A stretch of DNA of 64,000 nt from Spirosoma terrae (GCF_010435915.1 NZ_JAAFZH010000006.1:124001-188000); one strand, 5' to 3'; positions 17,772 through 27,211 are shown, counted from the first letter of the stretch. Translations and numbers: made by a program. Notes: a model not told the origin generated them from the sequence alone.

Positions 17772-19241
17772 TTAATAACCATCATTTTGTTTCAAAGCCG
17801 AATTCGCATCCATTTCACGCTGGGGAATTGGAAATGCTACGTTAGTTGCTTTGATGGCCGGGCTACGGCCATAGCTGGTCTCAGCCGCAACAGCCGTCAG
17901 CAAACGGCCTGTTCGGGTCAGGTCGAACCAGCGATTGGCTTCGAAGGCAAATTCCAGTCGGCGTTCCTGCAAAATAGCGTCTTTAAACTGCTGGCGATTT
18001 AATCCGCTGAGCGGTTCAAGTCCAGCTCTCGCCCGAACCCGGTTTATGGCTGTATATGCATCGGCAGTTGGGCCGTTATTCGCTTCGCTAAGGGCTTCAG
18101 CATAAATGAGCAGAATATCCGAAAAGCGCTGAACAACAAAACTTTTACCACCTCCACCACCAACGGTAGAGGTAAGATCAGCCAGTTTCCAGAACGATAC
18201 CGCTCTGGCCGGGTCAGCGTCGTCGGTCGATAACGTAACGGTTGCTTTAGTCGTTGGATGAACATACGAGGTCAGGAACGTAGCGGCTTTCCGTTTGTCG
18301 GCGGCTGTATAACTATCGAACAGGCTTTTGCTAACCCGGAAAATGCCGCTGCCTGTACTCGGAACAATCGGCGCACCGCGTGGCGCATAACCCGTTGTGA
18401 AATTATTCCCGGCCAGATCGGTAATGTACATGACCTCGAAAAGCGACTCTTTGCCTCCCCTATTTTTCAGATCAAAGGCGTCGGCATAATTTGCCCATAG
18501 GTCATAATTGCCCATATCCATCACTTCTTTGGCTTTGGCGGCAGCCTGCGCCCAATAGGGTGAACTCGCATTAGCACCGGCCCAGGTCAGGTACACTTTG
18601 GCCAGCAACCCTTTGGCTGCTCCCGACGTAGCACGACCAATGTTGTTGCCCGAATAGCTTTTGGGCAGAACGGTTTCGGCTTCCTTTAGGTCGCTTTCGA
18701 TCAGCTTATACACGTCATCGACCGAAGCGCGTGCTACGTTCACATTGTCCAGCGATGTGGTTTCGTTTGTCACTAACGGCACACCACCAAAAAACCGAAC
18801 CAGCGTGAAATAGTGCATGGCCCGCAGGAACTTCGCTTCACCGACGTAACTTTTCTTCGTCGTTTCATCCATCGGAATAGCCGGAACCCGACTGATCACT
18901 ACGTTGGAACGCTGAATTCCCGTATAGGCATTGCTCCAGATATTGCCGACAAACGTATTGGTCGAAATGATACCGTAGCGCCACATAGCCACCCGGTCGG
19001 CGTTGCCCGTCAGAAACGGAATACCATCGTCGGCAGCAATCACATTGGGCGTAACCACTATTTCGTCGCGGTACATGGCCCGCAATTGGCCGTACATACT
19101 CAACGTAGCGGCATCGGCATCGGAAGCCGTTTTGTAATACGTACCAACCGATTGAGAACCGGGTGGGTTTAAGTCCAGATCAGGGACACAGGCAGTTAAC
19201 AAACCCGCAAGCGCGATGGAAAAACCATAGATTAATTTCAT
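17772..19241 (-). CDS. SusD/RagB-type surface lipoprotein
   Basis: 489 aa with lipobox LLTAC (Cys18) after a short signal peptide. SusD features: YYKTASDADAATLSMYGQL, VGEAKFLRAMHYFTLVRFFGGVPLV, RFSDILLIYAEALSEA and EANRWFDLTRTGR. It lies 12 bp after the stop of its SusC (19254-22643) and is almost certainly cotranscribed. It would bind the glycan at the cell surface as the lid of the SusC channel. Confidence 0.93.
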   Translation of the reverse strand: MKLIYGFSIALAGLLTACVPDLDLNPPGSQSVGTYYKTASDADAATLSMYGQLRAMYRDEIVVTPNVIAADDGIPFLTGNADRVAMWRYGIISTNTFVGNIWSNAYTGIQRSNVVISRVPAIPMDETTKKSYVGEAKFLRAMHYFTLVRFFGGVPLVTNETTSLDNVNVARASVDDVYKLIESDLKEAETVLPKSYSGNNIGRATSGAAKGLLAKVYLTWAGANASSPYWAQAAAKAKEVMDMGNYDLWANYADAFDLKNRGGKESLFEVMYITDLAGNNFTTGYAPRGAPIVPSTGSGIFRVSKSLFDSYTAADKRKAATFLTSYVHPTTKATVTLSTDDADPARAVSFWKLADLTSTVGGGGGKSFVVQRFSDILLIYAEALSEANNGPTADAYTAINRVRARAGLEPLSGLNRQQFKDAILQERRLEFAFEANRWFDLTRTGRLLTAVAAETSYGRSPAIKATNVAFPIPQREMDANSALKQNDGY

Positions 19242-19253
19242 AGAATAAGGCGT

Positions 19254-22200
19254 TTAGAGGGTCAGATTTAAACCAAAAAGGAGCGTTTTGGCCGCCGGAT
19301 AGCCGCCGTAATCCATACCCTGACTGATCGACGTAGTGCCAAATCGGCTCACTTCCGGGTCATAGCCTTTGTAGGCCGTAAACGTGAGGTAGTTCTGGGC
19401 TGCTACGTATACTTTCGCATTCCGAATCGAGATTTTGTTCAGCAACGTAGCAGGTAGATTATAGCCCAGCGACAGGTTTTTAAGCCGCAGATAAGCACCA
19501 TCTTCAATTTGGAATGAAGACAGAATCCGCTGCCCGCCGGTGAGCGTTGCGCGTGGAATTTCGTTGCTCGGATTGGTTGGTGTCCATCGGTTCACGACTT
19601 CCTGCGCCTGATTGTTGTTGCCGTTGAGATTATAGAGATCAAAGCGCAGATAGTTCAAGATTTGATTCCCGGTTATTCCCTGAAAAAACACATTCAACTC
19701 AATCCCTTTGTAGGTTACGGTATTGTTTAGGCCACCAAAAAGTTTGGGGTATCCATTGCCAATAATGGTTCGGTCGTTGTCATTGATTACTCCATCGCCG
19801 TTGAGATCACGGTATTTGAAATCGCCCGGTTTAGCCGTTTTCTGCGCCGAGTTATTTATTTCTTCCTGATTCTGGAAAATCCCTTCCGTGATACGTCCGT
19901 AGAAATTGCCCAACGCTTCGCCCACTCTCAGGAGAACAGGATTTGTTACCTGAAGATGGCCAACACCATTCCCTGTCACAAATTCAGGACGACCGTCAAG
20001 GGTCAGGATTTTATTTTTATTGACTGCTACACTGAATTCGGTATTCCAGCGAAAATCTTTTTTATCAACGTTTACCGTCGAAATTGACAGCTCAAATCCC
20101 CGGTTTTCGACCTTACCAATATTTCGCAGCGCAGAGCTGTAGCCCGTTGTCTGTGGAATATTAACCTGAAAGAGCAGATCAGACGTGGTTTTGACGTAAT
20201 AGTCGGCGGCTACCTGAATCCGGTTGTTCAACAAGCCAACGTCGACTCCGATATCAAACTGGGCACTTTTCTCCCAGCGTAAATCGAGGTTACTGATCGC
20301 GCTGGGTGTCCAGCCGGTACGTAGCACAGGGGAGCCTCCGCCCAAAACAGACGTGCTAACAACCAGCCCCGACAGATACTGATAATCGCCAATGGCCTGA
20401 TTACCGCCCAACCCATAACTCGTCCGAAATTTCAGATCAGTGATGAGCTTCTGGTTCTGCATGAATTTTTCGTTGATAATACGCCAGGCCAACGCTCCCG
20501 ACGGAAAAAACCCATATTTATTGTTCGTACCAAAGCGCGACGATCCATCACGTCGGGCGGTTAGCGTCAGCAGAAAACGACTGTCGTAATTGTAGTTCAG
20601 GCGGGCCAGATACGAAACCAGTGCCCAATCGCTGGCCGACGAGCTAGGCGTTTGCAACGTAGCACCCGCCCCCAGGTTATTGAACTGGGCATAATCGTCG
20701 GTAAAGTTGATGGCGTTGGCCGTAAGTCCTTCATTATGATAGCCCTGCGTTGTGTAGCCAATGAGTGCATTCAGACTATGTCTTGGGCTGATGGTTCGGG
20801 CATAGGTCAGCGTATTTTCGTTGAGCCAGTTCAGGCTGAAGCCCGACCCAACCGATGCATTACCGTTCGACGTAGCGCCCAGACGCACCAACCGCGTAGC
20901 GTAGTAGTTCGATTTTGTGTTTACAATATCGCTTCCCCAGCTCGTGCGAAACGTTAGCCCTTCGGCTAGTTTTATGTCGGCAAATACGTTGCCCAGAATT
21001 CGAGCCGTCAGATTCTGGTCGGTGATTTCATTGACTAGCCCCACCGGATTATCGACCAGATTACCGTTCAGCGAACCCTGATCCAGATAGTAGCCACCCG
21101 CGCTGTTGTAAATCGGGAAAACGGGCGCATAGTTAATTGCCGACGTAGTAACGCCACTGGCAATTCCGCCCTCGGTTTCGGTACGTGCCGCGTTTGCTTT
21201 GGTGTAAGCGCCCTGCATGGAGAGGCCCACTTTCAGCCACGATTTCACCTCCCGATCCAGATTGGCACGTAGCGTAAATCGTTTGAAATACGAGTTTTTG
21301 ATGATTCCCTGCTGGTCGTAATAACTGCCCGAAATAGCGTATTTCGTTTTGGATTCGCCACCCGTAAAACTCAGTTGATAATTCTGAATAGGCGCTTCGC
21401 GAAATACTTCGTTTTGCCAGTCGGTGCCTACTCCGAGCGATGATGGCAACGGGCGATCAGGGGCTGAGCCATCGAAATAAGGTGTACTTCCGCCATTAAT
21501 ACGGGCGTCGTTGATGAATTCGGCATATTCGCGGGCATTCATCAAGGGAATTTTCCGACGTACCGACTGAACCCCGTAATACGTCTCAAAATTAACGCTC
21601 GACTGTCCATCTTTACCACGCTTCGTAGTCACAATTACAACGCCGTTCGAACCCCGCGATCCGTAAATGGCCGTTGCCGACGCATCTTTCAGAATTTCAA
21701 TTGATTCTATATCATTCGGATTTATCGAATTCAGGTTTCCCGTCGGATAGCCGTCAATGACGTATAACGGCTCATTTCCGGCATTGACCGAGCCAGTTCC
21801 CCGAATCCGAACGGTGGTAGTACCGCCCGGCTGTGCCGAATTGGTTGTTACGTGTACACCCGCCACGCGCCCCTGCATGGCCCGGTCCAGCGCCACAATG
21901 GGCGTGGCTTTGATGTCGGTCTCCCCTACTTTCGACACCGAACCTGTCAGGTCGCTTTTCTTAACCGTACCATATCCCACTACTACCACTTCTTCCAGCG
22001 ATTTATTGTCAGGAGCCAGTTGCACATCAACGCTCGTCCGGTTGCCCACCGACAATTCCTGACTCAGATAACCTACAAAACTGAATACGAGCACCGCCGA
22101 CTGGTCGGGAACGGCCAACCGATACGTACCATTTCCGTCGGAAACCGTTCCGCGCTGCGTACCTTTCAACAATACGCTGACACCGGGCAATACGCCCCCT

Positions 22201-22643
22201 TTTTCGTCGGTGATACGTCCCGTAATGGTGATGTCGTCGGTACGTATCGGTTCAAAAACAGCCGATGTTTTGTTATCGCGAACGATTTCTTTACGTAGCA
22301 CAATGTAGTTGCCCGAAATCTGGTAACTGATATGCAGAGGTTTCAGCAATTGATCCAGAACCACTTCCAGCCGGTCGTTATTGGCCCGAAGCGACACCTT
22401 GCTTTCGGCTTCAATAACCTGCGGTACGTAGGTAAACTTCACATTAGCGGCTTTTTCCAGTCGACGTAGCACCACTTTTAAGTCCTGCCGGTCGAACTGA
22501 ACGGAAACCGGACGATTCAGCAAATCCTGCGACAAGCCATCGTAGGCGAGCGTCAGACTGGCCGAAAAAACAGCCAATACCAACTGTAGACCGGTGATTT
22601 TCATGAGTGTTAACAGGGAAAAGGAATCCCACTTTTTTTTCAT
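19254..22643 (-). CDS. SusC/RagA-type TonB-dependent receptor with STN domain
   Basis: 1129 aa. Signal peptide ends near LAYDGLSQ; STN domain about 45-115; carboxypeptidase-regulatory-like domain about 140-215 (ITGRITDEKGGVLPGVSVLL); plug with EEVVVVGYGTVKKSDLTGS; barrel to the C-terminus ending LLFGLNLTL. It imports the locus 3 substrate together with SusD. The FecR gene at 22897 lies upstream, but unlike the other three loci no sigma gene is next to it. The A-run and hairpin-free leader contains a promoter-like box at 22687. Confidence 0.94.
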   Translation of the reverse strand: MKKKWDSFSLLTLMKITGLQLVLAVFSASLTLAYDGLSQDLLNRPVSVQFDRQDLKVVLRRLEKAANVKFTYVPQVIEAESKVSLRANNDRLEVVLDQLLKPLHISYQISGNYIVLRKEIVRDNKTSAVFEPIRTDDITITGRITDEKGGVLPGVSVLLKGTQRGTVSDGNGTYRLAVPDQSAVLVFSFVGYLSQELSVGNRTSVDVQLAPDNKSLEEVVVVGYGTVKKSDLTGSVSKVGETDIKATPIVALDRAMQGRVAGVHVTTNSAQPGGTTTVRIRGTGSVNAGNEPLYVIDGYPTGNLNSINPNDIESIEILKDASATAIYGSRGSNGVVIVTTKRGKDGQSSVNFETYYGVQSVRRKIPLMNAREYAEFINDARINGGSTPYFDGSAPDRPLPSSLGVGTDWQNEVFREAPIQNYQLSFTGGESKTKYAISGSYYDQQGIIKNSYFKRFTLRANLDREVKSWLKVGLSMQGAYTKANAARTETEGGIASGVTTSAINYAPVFPIYNSAGGYYLDQGSLNGNLVDNPVGLVNEITDQNLTARILGNVFADIKLAEGLTFRTSWGSDIVNTKSNYYATRLVRLGATSNGNASVGSGFSLNWLNENTLTYARTISPRHSLNALIGYTTQGYHNEGLTANAINFTDDYAQFNNLGAGATLQTPSSSASDWALVSYLARLNYNYDSRFLLTLTARRDGSSRFGTNNKYGFFPSGALAWRIINEKFMQNQKLITDLKFRTSYGLGGNQAIGDYQYLSGLVVSTSVLGGGSPVLRTGWTPSAISNLDLRWEKSAQFDIGVDVGLLNNRIQVAADYYVKTTSDLLFQVNIPQTTGYSSALRNIGKVENRGFELSISTVNVDKKDFRWNTEFSVAVNKNKILTLDGRPEFVTGNGVGHLQVTNPVLLRVGEALGNFYGRITEGIFQNQEEINNSAQKTAKPGDFKYRDLNGDGVINDNDRTIIGNGYPKLFGGLNNTVTYKGIELNVFFQGITGNQILNYLRFDLYNLNGNNNQAQEVVNRWTPTNPSNEIPRATLTGGQRILSSFQIEDGAYLRLKNLSLGYNLPATLLNKISIRNAKVYVAAQNYLTFTAYKGYDPEVSRFGTTSISQGMDYGGYPAAKTLLFGLNLTL

Positions 22644-22686
22644 ACTTTTAAGCTGTTTTTTGTTCGTAAGCGCTGAAAACTTTGGG

Positions 22687-22699
22687 CAAAAACAATCCC
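22687..22699 (-). promoter_or_regulatory. Putative promoter/leader box shared with the locus 2 SusC gene
   Basis: GGGATTGTTTTTG on the minus strand, 44 nt upstream of the susC start at 22643; it matches the box at 13788-13800. The rest of the 253-bp gap up to FecR contains a T-run facing the plus strand near 22815 and no gene. Confidence 0.4.
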
Positions 22700-22896
22700 G
22701 TCCCCCGCTTTTCAGGGTTGTTGCAAGGCCAGAAAATGAAGGAGACGTTACGTAAGGCCGGACATCGGACTAGCAGTGGTTGCAACACGGCTACATCGGT
22801 GCTCCGGTTCTTTTTTGACTAATTCAGTCAAGGTCATTTACATAGGCAGTTGGGTTAAAGAGGTTCGATAGGGTTTACACGATGTATTGACTAGCT

Positions 22897-24024
22897 CTAT
22901 TTATTCTGACAACCCGGTCCGCTGATAACAACTCGGGTTCCCCACACTTCATATGTAGCGCCGATGGTCTGGCAAACAATATCCAGTTTTCGGAACAGCG
23001 GTTCGTTGCCCAGCGGAGCCGTTAAGCTACAGCCCGAAAAAGTCGTAGAGTCGTACTGAATCGTTACGCCATACGCCTGTTCCAGCTTCTGAAACACCTC
23101 ACTTACCGGCGCTTCATCGAACACAAAATACTGGTTATTAGCTGGCTTATTCAGAAGCGCGGGTTCATCGACCAGACGCTTCGTCAACTGCTCGTTAGTC
23201 GTATTAAAAATGGCTTGTTCATTAGGTGTCAGCAGTAACCTATTCGCAATATTGCCGCTACGTTGCTGCGATTGCCGGAGTGCTTTCAGCGTGTACACCG
23301 CCACTTTCCCCGTCCGGACGGCTACCGAAACCTGCGCTACGTTAGGCACGGCTTTGATCGTAAAACTCGTTCCTACTACCTGCGTTACCAATCCATTTGC
23401 ATAGACGATAAACGGCTGTTCTGGATTTTTGGTCACCTCAAAAAAGCCCTCTCCTTCCAGATACACCTCCCGCTTGATCGAACTAAATTTTTCCGGATAC
23501 TGAACCCGGCTACGCGGTTGTAACACAACGGTGCTTCCATCGCTAAGTTGTACGGTCAGCGGCTGCTGGGTTTCATTCCGCTTCTCCGCCAACGTAGCAT
23601 TATCTGTCGAATGCCAGCCTGCCGACGTGGCAAGCTGATCTGCCGAATCCGGCTGCCGAACAAACCACCATCCAAAGCCAAGCAATAGCAACACAGCGGC
23701 TGCCGCTACCCACGATTGCCAGAACCCAATACGTCGGATACGAACCGGCGTTACTACGTTGGTTTCGTCGCCTTCCCGAATCTGCTGCTGAATGCCCGCC
23801 CACATCTGATCACGTTGGGAGGTAGTTGGCAGTGTCTGCGTTTGCTCAACCGCTTTCAGAAAAGCCCTTGCCTGAATAATAGCCGATTGACGTTCGGGAT
23901 ATTGTCGCCGAAACTCATTCCAGAACGTATCGGTTTCGGCAGACGGCTGTTGAATCCATTGTCGAAAAAAGTCGTCCTGGGCCAGTTCTTCAGGCGTATA
24001 AGTCCGGTAATGTGCTACGTTCAT
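22897..24024 (-). CDS. FecR-family anti-sigma factor without adjacent sigma gene
   Basis: 375 aa from the ATG at 24024 (MNVAHYRTYTPEELAQDD); the frame stays open upstream to 24126, but those 34 residues are unlike any FecR start. Domains: cytoplasmic N-terminus about 1-125, transmembrane helix about 130-150 (WVAAAAVLLLLGFGWWFV), FecR domain with LSDGSTVVLQPRSRVQYPEK, and a C-terminal DUF4974-like domain ending VVISGPGCQNK. It should serve the SusC at 19254. The closest sigma gene on the same strand is at 29589-30182, 5.6 kb upstream, beyond an AT-rich block of unrelated genes. Confidence 0.9.
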   Translation of the reverse strand: MNVAHYRTYTPEELAQDDFFRQWIQQPSAETDTFWNEFRRQYPERQSAIIQARAFLKAVEQTQTLPTTSQRDQMWAGIQQQIREGDETNVVTPVRIRRIGFWQSWVAAAAVLLLLGFGWWFVRQPDSADQLATSAGWHSTDNATLAEKRNETQQPLTVQLSDGSTVVLQPRSRVQYPEKFSSIKREVYLEGEGFFEVTKNPEQPFIVYANGLVTQVVGTSFTIKAVPNVAQVSVAVRTGKVAVYTLKALRQSQQRSGNIANRLLLTPNEQAIFNTTNEQLTKRLVDEPALLNKPANNQYFVFDEAPVSEVFQKLEQAYGVTIQYDSTTFSGCSLTAPLGNEPLFRKLDIVCQTIGATYEVWGTRVVISGPGCQNK

Positions 24025-24109
24025 CAGGCAAGAAAATGCTGGAATAATCCTCTTTATAGAACAAGAGAGAAGAACCTTGAAAATGTCCCCTCGCTTTGAG
24101 ATTTTTTTT

Positions 24110-24122
24110 GACAGGATTAACA
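24110..24122. repeat. Fragment of the GACAGGATT repeat at the edge of the AT-rich block
   Basis: GACAGGATTAACA, preceded by an eight-T run, repeats the arm of the element at 15145-15212. It marks the point where DNA upstream of FecR changes to AT-richer sequence. Apart from this, 24025-24302 holds nothing I can identify. Confidence 0.4.
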
Positions 24123-24302
24123 ACATCGACGGTCGTATCAGCCTTTGGCGATAGAGTGCTATCTATAGCGTCCCACAAAAGCAGGTATTAATGAGATTTG
24201 TCTGTCTACGTTTTAGTCTGTCAATAAAGTTGCATCTAACCATTGTTATCTACCAGTAAAAGCAGTTAGTTTACGTAATGGCACTTATACACCAGAAATA
24301 TT

Positions 24303-24697
24303 ATGAAAGCTCTAATTGGAATAATGACTCTCATTTGCTTTCTAAGTTTGGAAAGTAAGGCTCAATCATTGCACCCTGCTAAAGTTCATTTCTTAAATTT
24401 AATGGTAGGGTTAAACGCTTAGGTGAAGACAACTTTTACGAGAAGAAACCTATATTACTTAAGGCGCGTACTTGGGTTGTTGTGCAAGCGATGGGTGATA
24501 GCTTAGGGTTGGCTGTTGATGGTAAATATCATTCTATTCATTTTGAGCCCAACAAACAGTATTATTTTATGATTGAGACAAGCTATGGTTCTCGACCGAT
24601 GGTCACTGAAAAATCAGAACGAGAATTTATTCTGACAGCTACTATTAACTCAGTAAAAGGGCCGGAAAATTACACTCTAACTAAGGTTGTTAATTGA
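24303..24697 (+). pseudogene. Frameshifted gene for a small secreted protein
   Basis: An ATG at 24303 opens a frame with a signal peptide (MKALIGIMTLICFLSLESKA) that stops at 24420. The downstream frame, displaced by one position, is open from about 24383 to the stop at 24697 and encodes a compact domain with KFNGRVKRLGEDNFYEKKP and TWVVVQAMGDSLGLAVDGKY. Joining the frames around 24383-24400 gives one protein of about 130 residues, so the gene is broken by a one-base change or contains a sequencing error. The family is unknown. The separate second ORF starting at 24482 would lack an export signal. Confidence 0.6.
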
Positions 24698-24850
24698 CTT
24701 ATTCCTTGAACAGATCCTTGGTGTAGTAAGCGAGAAACTTTCTTTATTTCCATAACATACTATACTCCACATACTACTTGTATTTTTCCTAGCTAACTGG
24801 ATGACCGGTACTGGACCCTGTATAGCTTAATTTGATGCATAGAGACTTAT

Positions 24851-25330
24851 ATGCAAAACAACCGTTTAGTAGGTCATGATCGGTTAACTACTCTTTTGAT
24901 TGTGGCATCGCTCTTAGCCTTTTTATTAATCCACGATTATGATGGTAAAGGGCCGATGCCTTTACTGATGTGGTCTGTCATTTTTGTTGTAGCCGCTCCT
25001 TTCTCCGATAAGATCCCCTTCTTTTTATTGTTGATTAGCTGGTTCAGTTTATGGTGGGTAGTTTTCAAGCCAAGCCTACAAAAGAACTGGTTACTAGTCC
25101 TAGCTTGTCTTATCCCTCAGTGGGCTGGTCTTTTATGGACCTATAACAGATATGAGAAATTTGGAAATATATGGCCAATTACTTCAGTAAACTCTCAGTT
25201 CTGGATACCAGCTTCGTTTTTCACAGCGTGTTCATTGTTAACTATCTACAAGATTTTCGACAATAACATAATTAGAAATGAAGCTAGCAATTCTAAAAAA
25301 AGTGCAAAGGCTAACCATATCAATAATTGA
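24851..25330 (+). CDS. Hypothetical multi-pass membrane protein
   Basis: 159 aa with about five hydrophobic segments (roughly 13-27, 37-50, 55-72, 80-97, 117-135) and a short basic, Lys/Asn-rich C-terminal tail. I recognise no family. It stands alone in the AT-richer block, 153 bp after the frameshifted gene, and its base composition is clearly more AT-rich than that of the flanking SusC/D loci, which suggests foreign origin. Confidence 0.6.
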   Translation: MQNNRLVGHDRLTTLLIVASLLAFLLIHDYDGKGPMPLLMWSVIFVVAAPFSDKIPFFLLLISWFSLWWVVFKPSLQKNWLLVLACLIPQWAGLLWTYNRYEKFGNIWPITSVNSQFWIPASFFTACSLLTIYKIFDNNIIRNEASNSKKSAKANHINN

Positions 25331-25372
25331 TTAGTATTTGTAACATTTTAAGATCTATTTTATGACTAACGT

Positions 25373-25500
25373 AGCTGTTGCAAACGTCGAAACAGTCGCA
25401 AGCTTGCTAATAAAATGGCCAAAATTTGAACCTAGATTTGCCCCTAATTGGCTTACAATTCTTGAGTAAGTAATCCAATTCAGACTTTTGCAACAGCCAT
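25373..25500. mobile_element. Short IS-like element or MITE with inverted ends
   Basis: The left end reads AGCTGTTGCAAACGTC and the right end, reversed, reads GGCTGTTGCAAAAGTC, giving inverted termini of about 15 bp with one mismatch. The direct repeat TAACGT occurs immediately left (25367-25372) and right (25501-25506) of the element, as a target duplication would. At 128 bp it has no transposase, so it would be a non-autonomous element or deletion relic. The IS family is not assigned. The surrounding non-coding stretch 25331-25792 shows nothing else that I can identify. Confidence 0.55.
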
Positions 25501-25792
25501 TAACGTTATGCAAGGGGAAGATTAAAGATTAGCTACTATGGTAAAAGATATTTCTTTCTACTATTTATTCCGAAGAATGATGCGAGTCCATTAGAAGTGT
25601 GCCGGTTTTATGTCTCTTTCCATTTTCTAAATCGCTTACTTATAGTCAGTAACACAACATTATCAGAATTACTCTAATACTCAACTTTCACAAAAAGAGG
25701 AAAGTTTTTTCTAAAATTACCAACAAATCCAATACATCATCCCGAGTCAAACCCTCCCTCGAAAATCAGGTACAAACCAACGATTGATGATC

Positions 25793-26026
25793 TCATCCCT
25801 GGTTGTTTTCCTCTTCGTCAAACTGAATTTTGCAGTTTACATCCTGTTCAACTAAATCAGTTTTACTCACCTGATATAATTCCTGAACTGCTCTTATCAA
25901 CTTTGGCTTCCAGAAATCTACATTCTTCATAAAAGAGGCTTTTTTTGAAACCCTTGTACAGGTAATATATTCAATCTGCCCACCTGCTTGGAGGTAAAAA
26001 TCCACAGTGATCTGTAAAACCAACAT
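25793..26026 (-). CDS. Small hypothetical protein
   Basis: 77 aa with mixed hydrophobic and charged composition and an acidic end (CKIQFDEEENNQG). The segment FWKPKLIRAVQELYQVSKTD looks like a regular amphipathic helix, which speaks for a real gene. I know no family. It may be read from the AT-rich divergent region shared with the gene at 26167. Confidence 0.45.
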   Translation of the reverse strand: MLVLQITVDFYLQAGGQIEYITCTRVSKKASFMKNVDFWKPKLIRAVQELYQVSKTDLVEQDVNCKIQFDEEENNQG

Positions 26027-26083
26027 TTACAATTCGTTAACCTTCTTTTACAGCGTATTGACAGACGACAGGATCGAACTGTT

Positions 26084-26091
26084 TAGGTTTG
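26084..26091 (+). promoter_or_regulatory. -7 box upstream of the 26167 gene
   Basis: TAGGTTTG fits the TAnnTTTG consensus; TTGA at 26058 is about 22 nt upstream. Transcription would start near 26098, which supports the ATG at 26167 rather than the in-frame GTG at 26104. Confidence 0.45.
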
Positions 26092-26166
26092 TAATCTCCT
26101 GCAGTGATCAAAATCCTTGAAAACAAAAAGAACGCCTTAAACGAATTAATTAAACCTACAAAAGAT

Positions 26167-26709
26167 ATGAAAACAATCATTTATGCGCTGATCGCAACGC
26201 TGGTTGTAGTAAGCGGACTCGTATTTGCTAATCGTGAAATTAACAATGAAGCTTCTAAAAAGTCAGCCTCAAAGCCACTCTCGGCTGCTGAAAAGAAAGC
26301 TGCATTGAGAAAATGGGAGGCTACCCCAGATGGTATAAAGTACAAAAAATGGGAAGCATCTCCCGAAGGTAAAAAAGTGTATGCCAGTGAAGCTAAAATA
26401 AGGAAGCATATACGTGCTATTACCGATATGGAGGCTGTAGTCACCTCTCTTTCTCTCCCGCCAGGCTCACGACTAGGTTTCGGAATGATGGTCAGGATTA
26501 ACGGCGACGATTATATTCTTAGTTTCGGGCCGGAAAAGTCGAATGAATTCCAGCAATTGCATCGCCTGGACGTAAACGACAAAATACGGATAAGAAGTCA
26601 TACTGTATCGCACGCACCCAAGTATTCATATCCAATCATATCGGGCGACTACGTAGAACGAGATAGTAAACTACTTTATAAACGTGCCCCTCGCAAAGGT
26701 GGTTGCTAG
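26167..26709 (+). CDS. Hypothetical secreted protein with tandem WEA-x-P-x-G repeats
   Basis: 180 aa from the ATG at 26167, which gives a signal peptide (IIYALIATLVVVSGLVFA). After a Lys/Ala/Ser-rich linker come two tandem 12-residue units, KWEATPDGIKYK and KWEASPEGKKVY, then a predicted globular domain with SRLGFGMMVRINGDDYIL and a C-terminal part with KYSYPIISGDYVERD. No known family. The protein is basic and likely acts in the periplasm or outside. It is the most gene-like member of the AT-richer block. Confidence 0.65.
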   Translation: MKTIIYALIATLVVVSGLVFANREINNEASKKSASKPLSAAEKKAALRKWEATPDGIKYKKWEASPEGKKVYASEAKIRKHIRAITDMEAVVTSLSLPPGSRLGFGMMVRINGDDYILSFGPEKSNEFQQLHRLDVNDKIRIRSHTVSHAPKYSYPIISGDYVERDSKLLYKRAPRKGGC

Positions 26710-26932
26710 GTAAATTATAAACTACATAAGAAATAGTGGGGCTATCGGGGAAGTAAAACCAGTTCAATGAACATAACTTCTCACTATAAGGCATTCCAGC
26801 AATCATGGCGTGGGCGGACGGCAGCAATCTCTCGGCTAAAATCACAAATTATCTTAAATAGCTTGTAATCAAAACAGTACCAATAAGATTGATTGTAGAT
26901 TGCCATGCGAAACAAAGCACGAGCAATCGACC

Positions 26933-27211
26933 ATGACCAGAGCGTTTTGGAAATATTACCTTGACCTTACCAAGTTTAATCTGGGGCTGTCATTGCTAGT
27001 CACTTTCGCCAAAAGTCCGGCAGAGGGTATTTTACTTTTTTTAACGGGGGGAATGATTCTAAGTCTGCTTGCCTATGAATATTTCCACAGGAATGAGTAC
27101 TATCTCTATCACAATTTGGGATTTACCAGAATACGACTCGTACTAACAGCCTGGCTCTTTAATCTGGGCATTTCGTCACTATTAGGTGCCTTTTTCATGC
27201 TACTTGGTTGA
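26933..27211 (+). CDS. Small membrane protein paired with an ABC ATPase
   Basis: 92 aa from the ATG at 26933 (a TTG at 26900 would add 11 polar residues). It has three or four hydrophobic segments, roughly 15-24, 29-47 and 65-90, with basic loops. It ends one base before the start of the ATPase gene at 27213, so the two are translationally coupled and probably form one complex. At this size it is far smaller than ordinary ABC permeases of about 250 residues. It may be a minimal permease or a fragment of one. Confidence 0.65.
   Translation: MTRAFWKYYLDLTKFNLGLSLLVTFAKSPAEGILLFLTGGMILSLLAYEYFHRNEYYLYHNLGFTRIRLVLTAWLFNLGISSLLGAFFMLLG

Noticed and set aside
26104-26166. Upstream GTG start for the 26167 gene
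   Set aside because: It would bury the signal peptide behind 21 residues and lies at the predicted transcription start.
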